Shown here piece by piece: positions 24,810-37,197 of a stretch of DNA of 64,000 nt (positions are counted from its first letter, which is position 1; every line of letters starts with the position of its first letter). Below the pieces are notes generated by a model, which saw nothing but the letters and a program-made list of their open reading frames with translations, did not search any database and was not told the DNA's origin. The DNA is from Daucus carota subsp. sativus (Eukaryota > Streptophyta > Magnoliopsida > Apiales > Apiaceae), in NCBI RefSeq assembly GCF_001625215.2, contig NC_030382.2, forward strand, positions 47,519,364-47,583,363, read 5' to 3'. The position numbers and the translations under genes are program-made.

Positions 24810-27290
24810 TATGTATTACCAACTGGTTTGTTGATGACTGTTTAGGTAAGACATTTGGAAGTTGTGGCCTAGCCATGTGTCTATGCCCCTCATGCATTTT
24901 GTTTTTCTTGTTTTCATTCCCAGAAACGCATATTGTGCAGATAAGATACAGGACCAGAATATATTGTTTTATACTACAAGATATGGTCAGTTTCCGTGAT
25001 AGTATGTAAATCCGGTTAATGTGATAGCTGATAATTATAGTTGAATTTGTAATTTTAAGAATTTAGCAATTATTATCGTGTTCGGGAAAAAACTTTGTTT
25101 ATTTCGAAAAACAGCTTGTAGTATCCTGTTGTGTTAGTCAGTAGTTATTTTAGCTCATTTTCTACGGTGTTATTTATCACAACAGGTAAGGAGGAGTTGG
25201 CCTGGGTTTTGGGACCGGTGCAGGGGTTCATGTTGTGTTGTTGGATTAATGCAGTTGCCTGACTGAGAGACCCAGGACCCCTCTCATTGGGGGTGTCCTC
25301 TAAAACTGGACTTCTTTTGGGAGCTTATTGTCAGATTTCTCGATTTTCAGCACCACACACATTCATCAAACTTGTAGACTGTAGTAGAAAATGTATCACT
25401 CTTTCACTCTAATGTTTTTAGCAGAAAAAAAAAATGCTCCATGAATGATTTATTTTCCGGATGTGATTCGAGTTCACATGCCACGTAACAAAATTGTTAT
25501 CCAGACAATAATATATAATATATGGTTTTGAGATTACAATTCTCCGCTTATTAATAATGAAACATACGACTCCTGCTACTCATGTTTATTCGGTTAATTT
25601 TCAGAAATAAGTTTCTCATTTAAAAAATAATTTTTTTTTTTTGGAAAAGGTGACTTGCTTTTATAACTAAAAAAATATTATCCTCTATTAGATATGTAAT
25701 TACAATTTTTATATATATATATACGCTTTTCTTTTTACAAAAATAAGTCTTTGTATTTACATGACTACGCTCCGAAAGATTTGATTTATCAAAAATTAAG
25801 AGTCACTCCCCAAATATTACATTAAATTAAATGGTTTTCCAATTTGAATTCTAAGATTCTTAGCAGAAAAAATTATTAGCCTTCTACTTTTTGCCACAAA
25901 CCATTGTTTTATATTTAATTATTTATAAATTATATTCTGTTACGAATAGATTTTGTATATAATATAATCTGGGATGACCATATTATATTCATGCCAGTTC
26001 TTGACCATACTTATCGGAGATGTTCCGGACAATTCATGTATCAATTTTATTTAGACGTATATGAATAGCAGATCAATCAAATAAACGACTAAAAAAATCT
26101 GTAACCGAATATGATTGACACAAGTGCGCAAAGAGAAGCAATTCTTTCCAAAGAGCTTGGTTCTATTTTTCTTGACTAATTTGTGTAATGCTAGTTTTCG
26201 TCTTAAAATATCTACTTATTTCTCAAACAATTTAATTTTTATAAATTTTAGTTTCGTTCTATTTTATATTCCATTTTTTTTTACTTTAATCAAGAGTCGC
26301 GTTTGATGGGAATTTTGGGTGGGAAGCAAGAAAGATGGATGCAAACGTGAGGAAATCCGGGTGGGCACCTAATGAATTGTACATCCGGCGATGGTTGCAA
26401 CTAGAATTGACCACATCACAAGTACCCAACCCACCCTGTTCGCTTCTCAGCAGCCCACCTACCTCCCTGCGCTCTTGCTGCCCCCTAGTAAATGAGGTCA
26501 GTATGATTCTTTTAGACTACAATTTTTTATTCAAATTTCATTTTCCCTCGAAACTCTATTTCAACTTCAATATTACCCCGTCACTTAAAGTGTATTCATC
26601 TTTTTCACGAGTAAGTCGCCTAAAACGCAAAAACTTCAAGTGCCCCCACAAGTCAACATAACTGCGCCCCTTGTGTCATACAGTATACTTTTGAGTTTTG
26701 TCCTTTTTATTATACTTTATAATATTCTTACTTATTTATATTGCACAATCGTAATTAAAATATGGCTTAATTTGGTCACTGTTTACAGAGATGAAATGGA
26801 TATATAATGTATCCTAGTGTCGGTCTAATATTTGACACAATATGGTGCATATAAATTATAATTCCTTGGATTCAAAGCTTTGATGAGTAAAAAGAATTTC
26901 AAGACAGCATAGAGACCACCCGTGACTGTATTTTGTTTCTCTTGCCATCTCTTTATGGTTGTTGCTATTAGAAGCTACCATCATTCACTTGTATTCCCCG
27001 TGACCTACTACTTTCTTCAGGCCTTTTCTTCTTGCAATTGCATGTTGCTGTCTCTCGTTTTTTTCCTTTCTCCTCTTAATATTATTTTTATCAAAATTTG
27101 AATTGTTTTAAGAAATCAGTATATTTAATATGTAATTTTTCGTATCAATAAAATGTGAACGATCTTTTTTAGACAAAAAAAGAAAAGAAGAGGAGACTAA
27201 AAAACTGGAACCGAGGAAATATATGCTAGGCTGATAATTTCCAAATGATGACAACCCCAAGTGATCACCACATAATCCTACCCCATTCGA

Positions 27291-27328
<38 letters not shown>

Positions 27329-28763
27329 ATTTTTAAATAAGTAAATTAATTAATATATTTAACTGACAAATTCTTTTAACAATAGACAATATTAATTATT
27401 TTTTATAAGTGTTGGATATGCTTCTGTTAATCGTTGTGCCTTAAAATTTAGTTAGTAATTATTTATATTACTTTAAACTCACTCTTAAATCCTTATTAAA
27501 ATATTAATTAATCAGACTATTTTTATCATTTGATTGATCTTGCGTCATTCACCATTTTTTTCTTGATTCTGGACTTTAAAAGTCTCATGGTCGGTCCTGT
27601 GCTCACCCTTGGCCCAAATATTGGACTAGTCTAAAATAGGGCTGTCTAGGTTGAAAAGGCTTAAATACTTCACCTTGGGCCGATACTAAACCTTTAAATA
27701 TTTGTGTCCGGGCCGACGACATTTAAAAGAAAATTGTAAAAATTAGAATATTGGTGAATAGAAAATAGTATTATACCATGTCCTATTTTATTTTTTTCCA
27801 AAAAATAGTATTATACCATGTCCAGGACGATGTCAATTTATTTTGGTGTAAAAATAGTTTTACTGAGGCCCTCGTTCTAGAAATCTAAATTGGTCAAATA
27901 TATAATTATATTAAGAACCATAAATGAATATTTACTATCTATAATCAGGGACTGAGTTAACATGGGGCTGAGTTAACATGGGGCAGTGAGATACTTGTAC
28001 TCACTCACCTTCACAATATATGCATATATCTCCAGCACTTTTAACAGAAAATTTGTTTGATCATAATTGTGGAATTGTACCTTCCTGATGAAGACACAAG
28101 TTTGTGGCAAAAATTGTTTCGTCAAGAAAAATTCCTTTTCCCTTCCTGTCTATGGTTGTACAGTACATTTGTACAATATATTCTTTTATAGTTATTGATA
28201 GCTTTCGATTTTCATTAGTAAATAAGATTTGTTGGATGCAAATCGTCTTACTTTTACAGGCCATTCTTGAGCAAAAGACAGTGGCATGCTTAATTTCTTG
28301 TTATTATCCTTTGTAATCGACAGACGGCAGCTCGCTGGGCACCGAAGATAACTAGACTATGCAAGTTCTGAAAATCTACCAGACAGAGCATACATACAAT
28401 GAAAGAAATTGTTGCGACTTGGAAGCAAAAGAACAAACAAACATCAAATAACTGTTTAAGTGTTGATACAGAGTCACAAAGTACACGTAACAAAAAGATA
28501 TACATTACCACACGGGCTTCTATAAAAGAATATATATAAGGTAGTAATTTACAAACAATATTTTTCTCATGTTTTTTTCTCTCTTCTTTTCCCTGCTGGT
28601 ATACCATATGTTTTGCAATTTAATATGATTTCTACTTTCACCATGGTGAAAAACCAATGTCCGAATCAAAGTCCAGCTTCGTACATTACCAACACAGCTT
28701 TACCAAACAAACCACAAATCATGAGTTCCAAGCTGTAATCCTGCATTATTCATTTGAAAGGAA
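24810..28763. other. Gene-poor intergenic region
   Basis: I see no supported gene. Items of note: a more GC-rich patch at 25180-25330 containing a good donor-like CAG|GTAAGG; an unsupported 108-aa frame at 26335-26661; an AAT microsatellite at 27291-27327; a short direct repeat (ATAGTATTATACCATGTCC) near 27768 and 27806; and the WRKY 3' region from about 28500. The remainder is AT-rich. Confidence 0.5.
27291..27327. repeat. (AAT)12 microsatellite
   Basis: About twelve uninterrupted AAT units in intergenic DNA. Confidence 0.95.
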
Positions 28764-31700
28764 CTATGTAGTTTGATCTTCTTTGAACCGTAGAACTCCC
28801 ACTGCCTGTTGATTATTGTTAGGAAACTCCATTCCTCTGGTTAATGTATGCCTGTCAGCTATTATATTGTTTGGTTTTGAGACTAGTAGATGACTATTCG
28901 CTGTGCTGTGGCTGCTGTTTTTAGCAGGAGGTACATCATGTTTATGCTTGCCTTCGTATGTTGTTATGACAGCTTTAGGGTCGCTAGCAGCTCTCTCAAC
29001 ATGTTTGCGAACGTTGCATCCTGCGCTAGTGCACTTGTAATAGCTCCTGCGAATATCACCATTATAATTGAAAAAGAAAAGCGCTACTGTACCATAGTAA
29101 TCATGGCATAAAGTCAGGCCGAGTGTCTAGAATGTTAAAAATCACAAAGGATTTGAATTTTATAGCTGAAACTAGGTCCAATACTTTACAGCATTGATTA
29201 GAAAACAGGCAAGAACGGAAGTTTACTTAGCAGAAGAAACAGTCCATGAGTGAGACAGTGATAGTGAGGACATAAAAGCCGTCCAAATCAATACAAATGA
29301 CAAAAACATGTATAAAAGAAAGAAGACATCATGTGTTGAGTCCTGATAGGAGGAGTTTTTCTTACTAGTCAAATATGAGTTTGACAGAGTCCTTGCGCTT
29401 TGATAAAATATATTGATATAACACAACAAAGACTACAACCAATGAAACAACATAAACAAAGTATGATATGTATAACATAATAACAACATAAACAATTATC
29501 ACATTACGAGATTAAGCTTAAAATCTCTAACAATCCCAGGGAGTATAAGACTATAAGATGCATTTATGATATACCCAAACCTGCTACAAATAACAGGTAC
29601 TTGAGGAAATGTCATTTTAGTATTGGATTTTCTTAATTCATAAATCATACTAGTAAGTAGCTAGAACATTGAAGGGATCATACAGTGTTAATTACTTAGA
29701 AAATTAAATTGCTAGATTTTACTCTTAAGGATAGCTTCCTGTAAGCACAAACATTTCTTCGTGATGTCAAATAAATCATGAAAGAAATCAGTTACCGTGG
29801 ATAAGGATTTCCTTTGACAACTTTCTGGCCATACTTGCGCCACCTAAAGCCATCGTCTAAAAGATCAACTTCACTTGTTGTTTGAACAACAATCCTAGGT
29901 TCTGTGACTGTTCGATGAGATGCCGCAGACTCTATAACCCTGACATCTGTAGGCCTACCAAATTTCATATAAACCGCAGGTTACAATTAGTACAATGAAA
30001 CTCATCGTTTCGGAAGTGACAAGTGGTACAATGGCTCCATATAGGTGGGATAATATTACCTTCTCTTAGCTTCAGGTTCATCTTCGTTCCTTTCAAACAC
30101 TCTAGTTTTAGAATCAGCCACTTCCTCACTGTCACTTGACCCTGATAACTGCTCATGTGTAGCTAGGCTTAATTCTTGATCCTTGACGGACAATGGATAG
30201 CCTGACCTTTCATCATTCAAGTTTCCAGTCTGGTGTTCTGATACCAATCTTGTGTCGTGATGAAAACTCAAACTTTCATTTCCAGCGTCTTTTCCACGCT
30301 TGTTAGATTGTGGTCGCTGATGGTTGTGCTGGCCTTTGTAAACAATTTCAGTTACTTGACCATCAAGGGCACGCTCAACAATCTTCTTGACTGGACAATT
30401 TGAATGTGTGCACTTGTAGTAACTTCGTGGATATTCGCTTCCCTTAACATGCTTCTGACCATATTTTCGCCAGTTGTAGCCATCATCCGCAGGCTTGTCG
30501 ACAGTCAAAGAAGAAGGTTGGGACCTCATATCAGACTGAGATAACTGTGATGATTGCTTCACAAGACTGCGGTCTGGCACAGAAGTAAGCATTTGCTGGT
30601 ATGCGGATGTAGTGGAAACTGAAGCTGTAAACTGTGGGAAAGATACCGCTGGAGCTGCTAATGACGGATATTCTAACTGGTTCTGTGGCTGGGAATGTGA
30701 TTGTAAAGCCTGAACCGTAACTTGTGCTAGTGCCTGTTGGTGAGACGTTCCAAAAGCACCCTATAATCAATAAATAATCACCTTGTCAACAGATAGTAGC
30801 TATAGTGAAGGTCACTTCTTGAAATACTGTACCACCATAAACATGCATAGTTTGACTGTTATCTTGCAAATATCAATATAACATGACCCTGTACAGACAC
30901 TTGGAACTAAAAAGGTAATAGATCAAACTACATATGAAAATCTCTGTTTATAGGTAACGAATTCTGGAAAAAGGTTCTGTTACTAACATGTTTACTTCTA
31001 TTGTAGTGTAGGTAAATGTATTTGGGTTCAAAACCCTTTAGAAATAGGGTGAGAACTTCCCTCCCTACTACCTACACGATATTACTCAACAGTCTCCCCC
31101 TTGTTCGCTCATTCAAAGTATTGCCCCCTTCTTATATCCCCTCTTCGGAGGCCAATAGAGATCGTTGTAATCCATGTCGGAGTGCGATTCGACAAGGGTA
31201 TTATAATTGGGTATGTATGGTCACCTAACCATTTCTAGATCACAATTTTTCTTAGGTAACACTATTAGAGCAAAGTTTAGATTTCTAAAAACGTAAATTC
31301 CTTTTCCACATAATAGATATCATAAGAGAAGCATGACAAATTTAGCAATAGTCAATAGTTAAATTCAACTATGCTTTGAATTAACTTGCACCACCAAACA
31401 TATAACATCATTTACAACATGCTCCAAACCATTATCTCACCACTTCCAATACATAATCATACAAAACACACACACACACAGAGGATATTGTATCACAATC
31501 ATACCTGATTGGCAGAAAATAAACCCGGAGAATCAAGCAAGCAAGCCGGACTCAAACCAGGAGGAATAGTAAACATGGAAGGCTGAGTCACCGCCAAACC
31601 AGAAGGCCTGTTCATCTTAAACCGGAGATCACCGCCGGAGTCATCAGCAGCCACCGGAGCCTCCACAGCTCCGGCAAGCAATTGCGAGAAGGATCGACAA

Positions 31701-31858
31701 TCCGAGTCAGGATCATTCTCACTGAAAAAACTAGAAACCAGAGTCATCGGACCTGGACTCACCGTGGATGCACCAGTAAACAAATTCTCAACGGAGGAGC
31801 GCGGAGGAAGATTCAGCATAGGTCGCCGGATAGAAGTAGATTCCTCGTTTTTATCCAT
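28764..31858 (-). CDS. Group I WRKY transcription factor (WRKY3/WRKY4-like)
   Basis: Four exons: 31858-31505, 30760-30060, 29954-29796 and 29046-28764; 498 aa, normal for group I. It is a nuclear DNA-binding protein for W-boxes (TTGACC/T). Residues about 10-70 hold the N-terminal block of this subgroup ([39 protein letters not shown]). The first WRKY domain has WRKYGQK at 215-221 and a C-x4-C...HxH zinc knuckle. The second has WRKYGQK at 390-396 and [15 protein letters not shown]...HKH. The intron inside the second domain falls within the Arg codon of YPR|SYY, the conserved position for this family. WRKY3/4-type factors act in defence against necrotrophs and in senescence. A Stowaway MITE with W-box cores lies upstream (32222-32462), which could allow auto- or cross-regulation; that is inference. 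Confidence 0.95.
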
Positions 31859-32219
31859 ATATGATATATATATATATATAGCAGATAGATTGTTGAGTAG
31901 AAAATTATTATTGTTATTGGAGTTGTGTATATATGCGCATCTTGGTTCTTGTTACACAAGTACAGCAAAGTTACAAAAACAGATAAACGGAGGAGTTGAA
32001 AATGTTTATGTATGTGTGTGTAAAATATGTGTGTTAGAACAATCTGGTTTTGTTTTATGTGATATTGCTTTTGGGCAAAATCAACTAGGCAGTAAAAAGC
32101 TGGGGAAAAAAGTCCACGGAAGTAGATACGAAAAGCCAAAAAGCCCTGAGCCGTGAAGTTTTTCGTGCCATCTTTCTTTCCTTCCTTCTTTTTTAATTAA
32201 CGATTTAGCAGTAATATTT
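31859..32219 (-). promoter_or_regulatory. WRKY gene leader and proximal promoter
   Basis: Directly upstream of the WRKY start on the minus strand. It holds a short TA run (about 31863-31880) and a GC-richer segment near 32100-32155. I could not place a TATA box or transcription start with confidence. Open frames here, on either strand, look spurious. Confidence 0.4.
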
Positions 32220-32221
32220 TA

Positions 32222-32462
32222 CTATTTATGTCTCATTTTAGTTGTCACATTAATTAACTAAAATTTGACTAAAAATTATAAATTATCTTTTCATTATTTT
32301 CAAAAAATAAAAAATATATCTTAAGGTAGATTAAAAGTTATTTCTGGTAATACATTTTTTTCTATTTTATCAATTGATAAATTATTAACAAATTTCAGTC
32401 AAACTTTGGTCAATTTGACTGACACAAAACCAAATATGACAACTAAAATGGGACTAAGAGAG
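32222..32462. mobile_element. Stowaway-like MITE (241 bp) carrying W-box cores
   Basis: TA flanks lie at 32220-32221 and 32463-32464. The inverted ends pair CTATTTATGTCTCATTTTAG with CTCTCTTAGTCCCATTTTAG and continue GTTGTCA. Four TTGAC[CT] cores lie inside: 32265-32270 and 32415-32420 on the plus strand, 32397-32402 and 32408-32413 on the minus strand. It is about 360-600 bp upstream of the WRKY ATG. Confidence 0.8.
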
Positions 32463-33235
32463 TACTGTTTTCACGAGTCTTCTAGATGTTGTCACAGGAG
32501 AATTTTTGGTGGATTTTATAATTCGATAAAAATAAAAAAATGTGAGAATATTTTTTGAAAGAAGAATTCATGTAAAGTACATATAACATTTCGAGGTTTA
32601 TTTCCGAGTACGTGCGAGTATCACACAGTTGGTTTACTATTTATTTATAGTATTTAAATCTTATTTATCATACATGTAAAATGCATGCTATTTTTAATCA
32701 ATCCTTTAGATTGGATAAATACAAAACTATACTCTTCTTTACTGTGTACCGTGTAAATTGGATTTGGTTGTTAATACTTTCTATGACAACAATACGATAT
32801 TCGCAAAACTTGCACAGCTGTGCAGCTTGCATTCTTGCCTGCACGACGAGCTGCTACAATAAGTATCCGCGTATTTTGTTGATGAACGTGTTTCAGAAGT
32901 TATGTTAATCAATTTTATATGCAATTTGGACACTTGGCACGCAGTTACTTTTTTTCCTGTTTTTATATTAGAATGAATTGTTTTTGATAGATACATTTGG
33001 ATTGATTATACTATATTACTGTAACTATTTAAATAGTATTGTTAAGTGCAGGCCGACCCCGGAATCAATGGCAATCCGACATAATACAGCTCCAAGTCAA
33101 TTACAAATCCAACCATACCGCTCCCCAAGTAACTTTGTACATGCCTTTCGGGGGGAAAAACCTTCGTACGTCGGGTAATGAAATTAAACGTAAAAATGAA
33201 AAATTGTTTGCAAATGAATATTCATAATTATTTCT

Positions 33236-33453
33236 TTTTATTATTGGTCAATTGACTAATTCTTGATCAAAAATTATAATTTACTTTTATATTATTTTAA
33301 AAAACTGAAAAATACAAACTAAAATAGGTTAAAAGTTATTTTCGATTATATATTTTTTTATCAACTGATAAAATATTATTAAATTTCAGTCAAACTCTAG
33401 TTAATTTGACTAGTCAAAAATCAAATGTAACAGTTAAATAGGAATCGAGGGAA
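33236..33453. mobile_element. Older relative of the 32222 MITE
   Basis: The interior shares order and wording with the 32222-32462 element (TTGATCAAAAATTATAATTTAC, AAAAGTTATTT, ATTTCAGTCAAACTC, AATTTGACTAGTC). The right end reads GGAATCGAGGGAA before TA. The left terminus is no longer recognisable, so it is older or truncated. Confidence 0.55.
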
Positions 33454-34443
33454 TACATATCTAATCGACTTTATGTATTTTATTTTATTTTGAAACAGGA
33501 CTTTATGTATCTTATTATATTAATTCCAAAAATACACTCGTATATTTTGAAAATAGTGCAAATTATCCAAATTTGTTTTAGATTTTTTATGCAGGTATGA
33601 ATTGGATGATTTATAAGAATATACGAATCTCGTTATTATTTACATATCACATGAATAGAGCCCATAAATTTTTGGGTTTCTCGTATTTAAAATATATTTT
33701 TGTTCGCTACAAAAATGTATTGTATATATATGGTATAATTTGAACCTTTATTTTCATTTATGATCGAGAGTAATGTGGGCTCACGCAACATTTACTCAAT
33801 CAGACGAATTAAATAGCCCAGCCCAGCCCATCAACTACCATGTCCACAGTCCACGTATATAATTATATCCATAGCTACTGTGCTTGTCTAGCCTCTAGGG
33901 TTCGTGTACCCGCGCAATCCGTACATCTCATAACTGCAATTTGTAAGTTATACTCGACAATTTCACTTCAATTCCGTTTATCATTTACTATATATTTATG
34001 TGTTTAGTTATTACGTTTATGAATGAAAATTGTAATTTAAATTCGAGTTTATGATTACAAGCTTTGGGTTAGTGTTAACTGTTAATTAGCTTGAAATCGA
34101 TCGTGTTAAACTGTAATAGCTGCTGAATTTGATCTGTCTGTGTATATTGTTGAAGCGTCTAGCAACGTAGCTTACTAACAAGATTGGAATTGTAGAAATT
34201 TTTGATTATGCCACACTTTGTAGATGTCCCCCTGTAGTTGTCATTTCATACTTTTTGCCCTCAGAGATCCCGATTCCCGAGAAGGAGTGCTGTTTATTTA
34301 GTATACCGGTGGCGTAGTTGCGATCATTTTGATTTTGTTAAATGATCAATCCTTTCTTTTTTGTGATACGAATGCTTAGCTGATGGTGAACCGTATTACT
34401 ATATTAGGTTATCTTACAATATCTGATCTTTGGTGGATTAGAG
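33454..34443 (+). promoter_or_regulatory. TFIIIA promoter and probable 5'UTR intron
   Basis: AT-rich DNA leads to a likely transcribed leader near 33890-33950 (CTAGGGTTCGTG). A donor-like TTT|GTAAGT lies at about 33953. An acceptor-like TTAG occurs directly before the TFIIIA start codon, so a 5'UTR intron of about 490 bp is plausible. A GC-richer patch at 33048-33180, just outside this interval, was not identified. Confidence 0.45.
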
Positions 34444-37197
34444 ATGGAGAAAGAAGGGCCGATATTCAGAGATATCAGGCGATACTACTGTGAATATTGT
34501 GGTATTTGTCGGTCTAAGAAGTCTCTCATCTCCTCTCATGTATTATCGCACCACCAGGTATGATAATTTATTGTCATCTCTGTATCATAAATTTTAGCTG
34601 TCAAGCTGTGTGATGCATACTAAGATACAACTTCTTAGAAAATAATATATATACAAATTGGCATACAGTTAAAAATACCATTTACATCAAATTAGCTATA
34701 TTTTTAACATGTAAATATGTAGTTATTTTGTATTGGATTCCCTGAAGGTCGATTTCATGAGAATACATATCCACTGATTCTTATATGTGATTTTCTGTTT
34801 ATTAGGATAAGGTGAATGAAATAAAGGCAGATGATAATGGGGAAAAAGAGGGGTTAAAGTCTAATTTTTGTGATGATTGTGGCCTGAGTTTCCGAAAGCC
34901 TGCTCACTTGAAACAACACGTGCAAAGCCATTCCCTTGAGGTACGACTTTTAACCTTGTTAATATACACACTACCATCTCGACTGTGGTAGTTAGTTCGT
35001 ATAATATTATTCATAGACATGGTAATACCCATTTATGTATGTACATCTTGAATTGGTCACAATTATTATAAGTTTGTGTATCTTTCTTGATTATTAGGAA
35101 ACACTAGCAGCATTTAAAAGAAAAAACTTTGTCTATTGAAAGTTGAGGCTAAAAAGAATGGATCTTACTATTTTCAATTACCTTGATTGGATTCAAGTAA
35201 GATCTTATTCTTTGCCAATAATCATGTTTGCAGCCTACTTGTCTATGCCTTGTATCTCTATATTATTTAAATTAGTAGGCCTAGAACATTTTTTGATGGC
35301 ACTGCTTTGGTCTTATGTTCCATAGTTACATCAGTTAAGAGGGATGCTTCTTGCAGGGTTACATGTTTCTTCAACTAGTCACAAATGGAAATAAATTAGA
35401 TGTACGCGTGAAGCACTGGATCCCACAGAAGAACTCCAAAATGCGAGAGGCATCATTGTTTACCTTGAATGGATTAGTATCAGGTAGGGGGACCTCCTGA
35501 GAAGTTCCATCAAGTGAGCCTCACTCACGCGCAGTTTTTTTCCTTTGAGGTGTGAATGACTTTTGTTAATTTAGAATTGTTAACATATATGAATCTTGCA
35601 GGCTTATAAGTTGCTTTGAGTAACATAAATAATTCAAATGTTCCGTGTGAAGCATTGGATCCCATAGAAGAACTCCAAAATGCGAGAGGCATCAAAATCA
35701 ACCTTGAATGGATTAGTATCAGGTAGGGGGACCTCCTGAGAAGCTCCATTAGGTGAGCCTCAATCACGCTCTGGTTAAGATTTGAGGTTTGGATGACTAT
35801 TCTTTGTTTATGTAGAAATGTTGTGTTCAAGTTACACTGAAGGCTAAAGTTATTGTTAGTGATTTGATAACTTTGTATTGCAGAGACCATTTACGTGTCC
35901 AATAGATGATTGCAATTCCAGATACACGAGGAAGGACCATTTGAACCGTCACCTTCTGCAACACCAAGGGAAACTTTTTACATGTCCTTCCACGTACTGC
36001 AACCGCAGATTTTCAAATCAAGGTAACATGAAGAGGCATGTAAAGAAATTCCACAAAGATTCTTTGCCTATTAAAGTTGATGCTCCAAAAGAACATATAT
36101 GTCCAGAACCTGGGTGCGGGAAGGTTTTTAAGTATGCATCAAAATTGAAAAAACATGAAGATTCACATGGTAATACTTCTGCTTAGTCTTCTTCTCTCTC
36201 TCTAAACTATAGTAGTGGGTATATTATCGAATTCTCGGGCATCACTGTACCACTGTGCCTATATATTGCAGTTCTTTTTAGTTTCTTTCTGTTTGTTTGG
36301 AATGTGCTACTGAGGGACCCATTCTATTTGCAGTCAAGTTAGAGTCGACGGAAGCATATTGTACTGATCCTGGATGTATGAAATATTTTACCAATGAGCA
36401 GTGCTTAAAGGCTCATATTCAGTCTTGCCACAGGCACATTACTTGTGAGTTTTGTGGAACAAAGCAGCTGAAAAAGAACATCAAGCGGCACCTACTTACA
36501 CACGATGTTAAGCCTCCATCTGAGAGGATGAAATGCAGCTTTAATGATTGTCTACACACCTTCTCATCTGTAAGACAACTTACCATGTTAATATTACATA
36601 TTTTTTGTTTTGCTGCATCATATTGGTATTTCGTTTACTGTAGATCATATGTGCTCTGATCGAAAGCTAACTTGCTGAGAGAATAATATAGAGCAACTTT
36701 CTTTTATCAAGTGTGATCTGTCAAAATTTGTGACTAGGTCTGACTCCAGTAAATTATACTTTGTTATTCTTTATCGCAGAAATCAAACCTCAATCAACAC
36801 ATAAAAGCTGTGCATTTGCAACAACGACCTTTTGTCTGTAGCATCCATGGGTGTGGCATGAGATTTACGTTTAAACATGTTAAAGACAAACACGAAAAAT
36901 CTGGATGCCATCTTTACACTCAAGTACGTTTGTCGCTACTTTTTACTTGGCACCTGTTTGAATAAGTTCATGCAAAAAATGGGTACGATATGAATGTTGA
37001 AATGGTGTTTGTGTTTGTTTACTGTTCAGGGTGATTTTGTAGAAACTGATGAGCAGTTTCGATCTCGTCCCAGGGGTGGAAGGAAAAGGGTGTGTCCAAG
37101 TATAGAGACTTTTACAAGAAAGAGAGTAGTTCTGCCATCATCTGAATCAGCTTCCATTATAGATCAAGGACCTGATTACAACTCATGGTTGCTTTAA
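34444..37197 (+). CDS. TFIIIA: Transcription factor IIIA (nine C2H2 zinc fingers)
   Basis: Coding exons for the full-length form: 34444-34557, 34806-34940, 35884-36169, 36334-36569, 36780-36923 and 37030-37197; 360 aa. It binds the internal control region of 5S rRNA genes to start pol III transcription, and it also binds 5S rRNA. Nine fingers are visible: YYCEYC...HH, NFCDDC...[11 protein letters not shown]...[12 protein letters not shown]...[12 protein letters not shown]...[12 protein letters not shown]...SCH, ITCEFC...[11 protein letters not shown]...AVH and FVCSIHGC...SGCH. The tail [17 protein letters not shown] is the conserved plant C-terminal motif, rich in basic residues. The spacer between fingers 4 and 5 is short (about 13 residues), unlike the long one I recall in Arabidopsis. 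The intron 34941-35883 contains two 5S rRNA-mimic cassettes; including either would introduce a premature stop. The full-length reading requires skipping both. Confidence 0.96.
35357..35534 (+). promoter_or_regulatory. P5SM copy 1: 5S rRNA-mimic cassette exon of TFIIIA
   Basis: An acceptor CTTCTTGCAG ends at 35356. The 5S-like core (about 35405-35531) contains AAGCACTGGATCCCA, AGAACTCC, GCGAGAG and GGGGGACCTCCTGAGAAG, which follow plant 5S rRNA in order. The ends CGCGTGA (35405-35411) and TCACGCG (35525-35531) can form the closing helix. A donor CAG|GTAGGG lies inside the mimic at 35483/35484, so the candidate exon is 35357-35483 (127 nt). It stays open in frame but shifts phase, and translation would then stop early in the next coding exon. 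In known plants this exon is controlled by ribosomal protein L5 binding. Confidence 0.88.
35602..35775 (+). promoter_or_regulatory. P5SM copy 2: second 5S rRNA-mimic cassette, tandem duplicate
   Basis: An acceptor GAATCTTGCAG ends at 35601. The core (about 35645-35769) repeats copy 1 at roughly 90% identity (about a dozen differences over 124 nt by eye). It includes AAGCATTGGATCCCA, AGAACTCC, GCGAGAG and GACCTCCTGAGAAG. The closing helix is GTGTGA (35645-35650) with TCACGC (35764-35769), one G-U pair. The donor CAG|GTAGGG lies at 35722/35723, giving a 121-nt candidate exon. An in-frame TGA occurs at 35617-35619 if it is spliced after coding exon 2. All parts of a working mimic appear to be kept. 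Confidence 0.87.

Noticed and set aside
26335-26661. 108-aa frame MDANVRKSGWAPNELYIRRW
   Set aside because: No recognisable domain and the second half is AT-rich and low quality; kept only as a note in the intergenic entry.
33048-33180. GC-richer patch with short frames upstream of TFIIIA
   Set aside because: No open frame of useful length, no RNA gene structure and no transposon ends that I could recognise.
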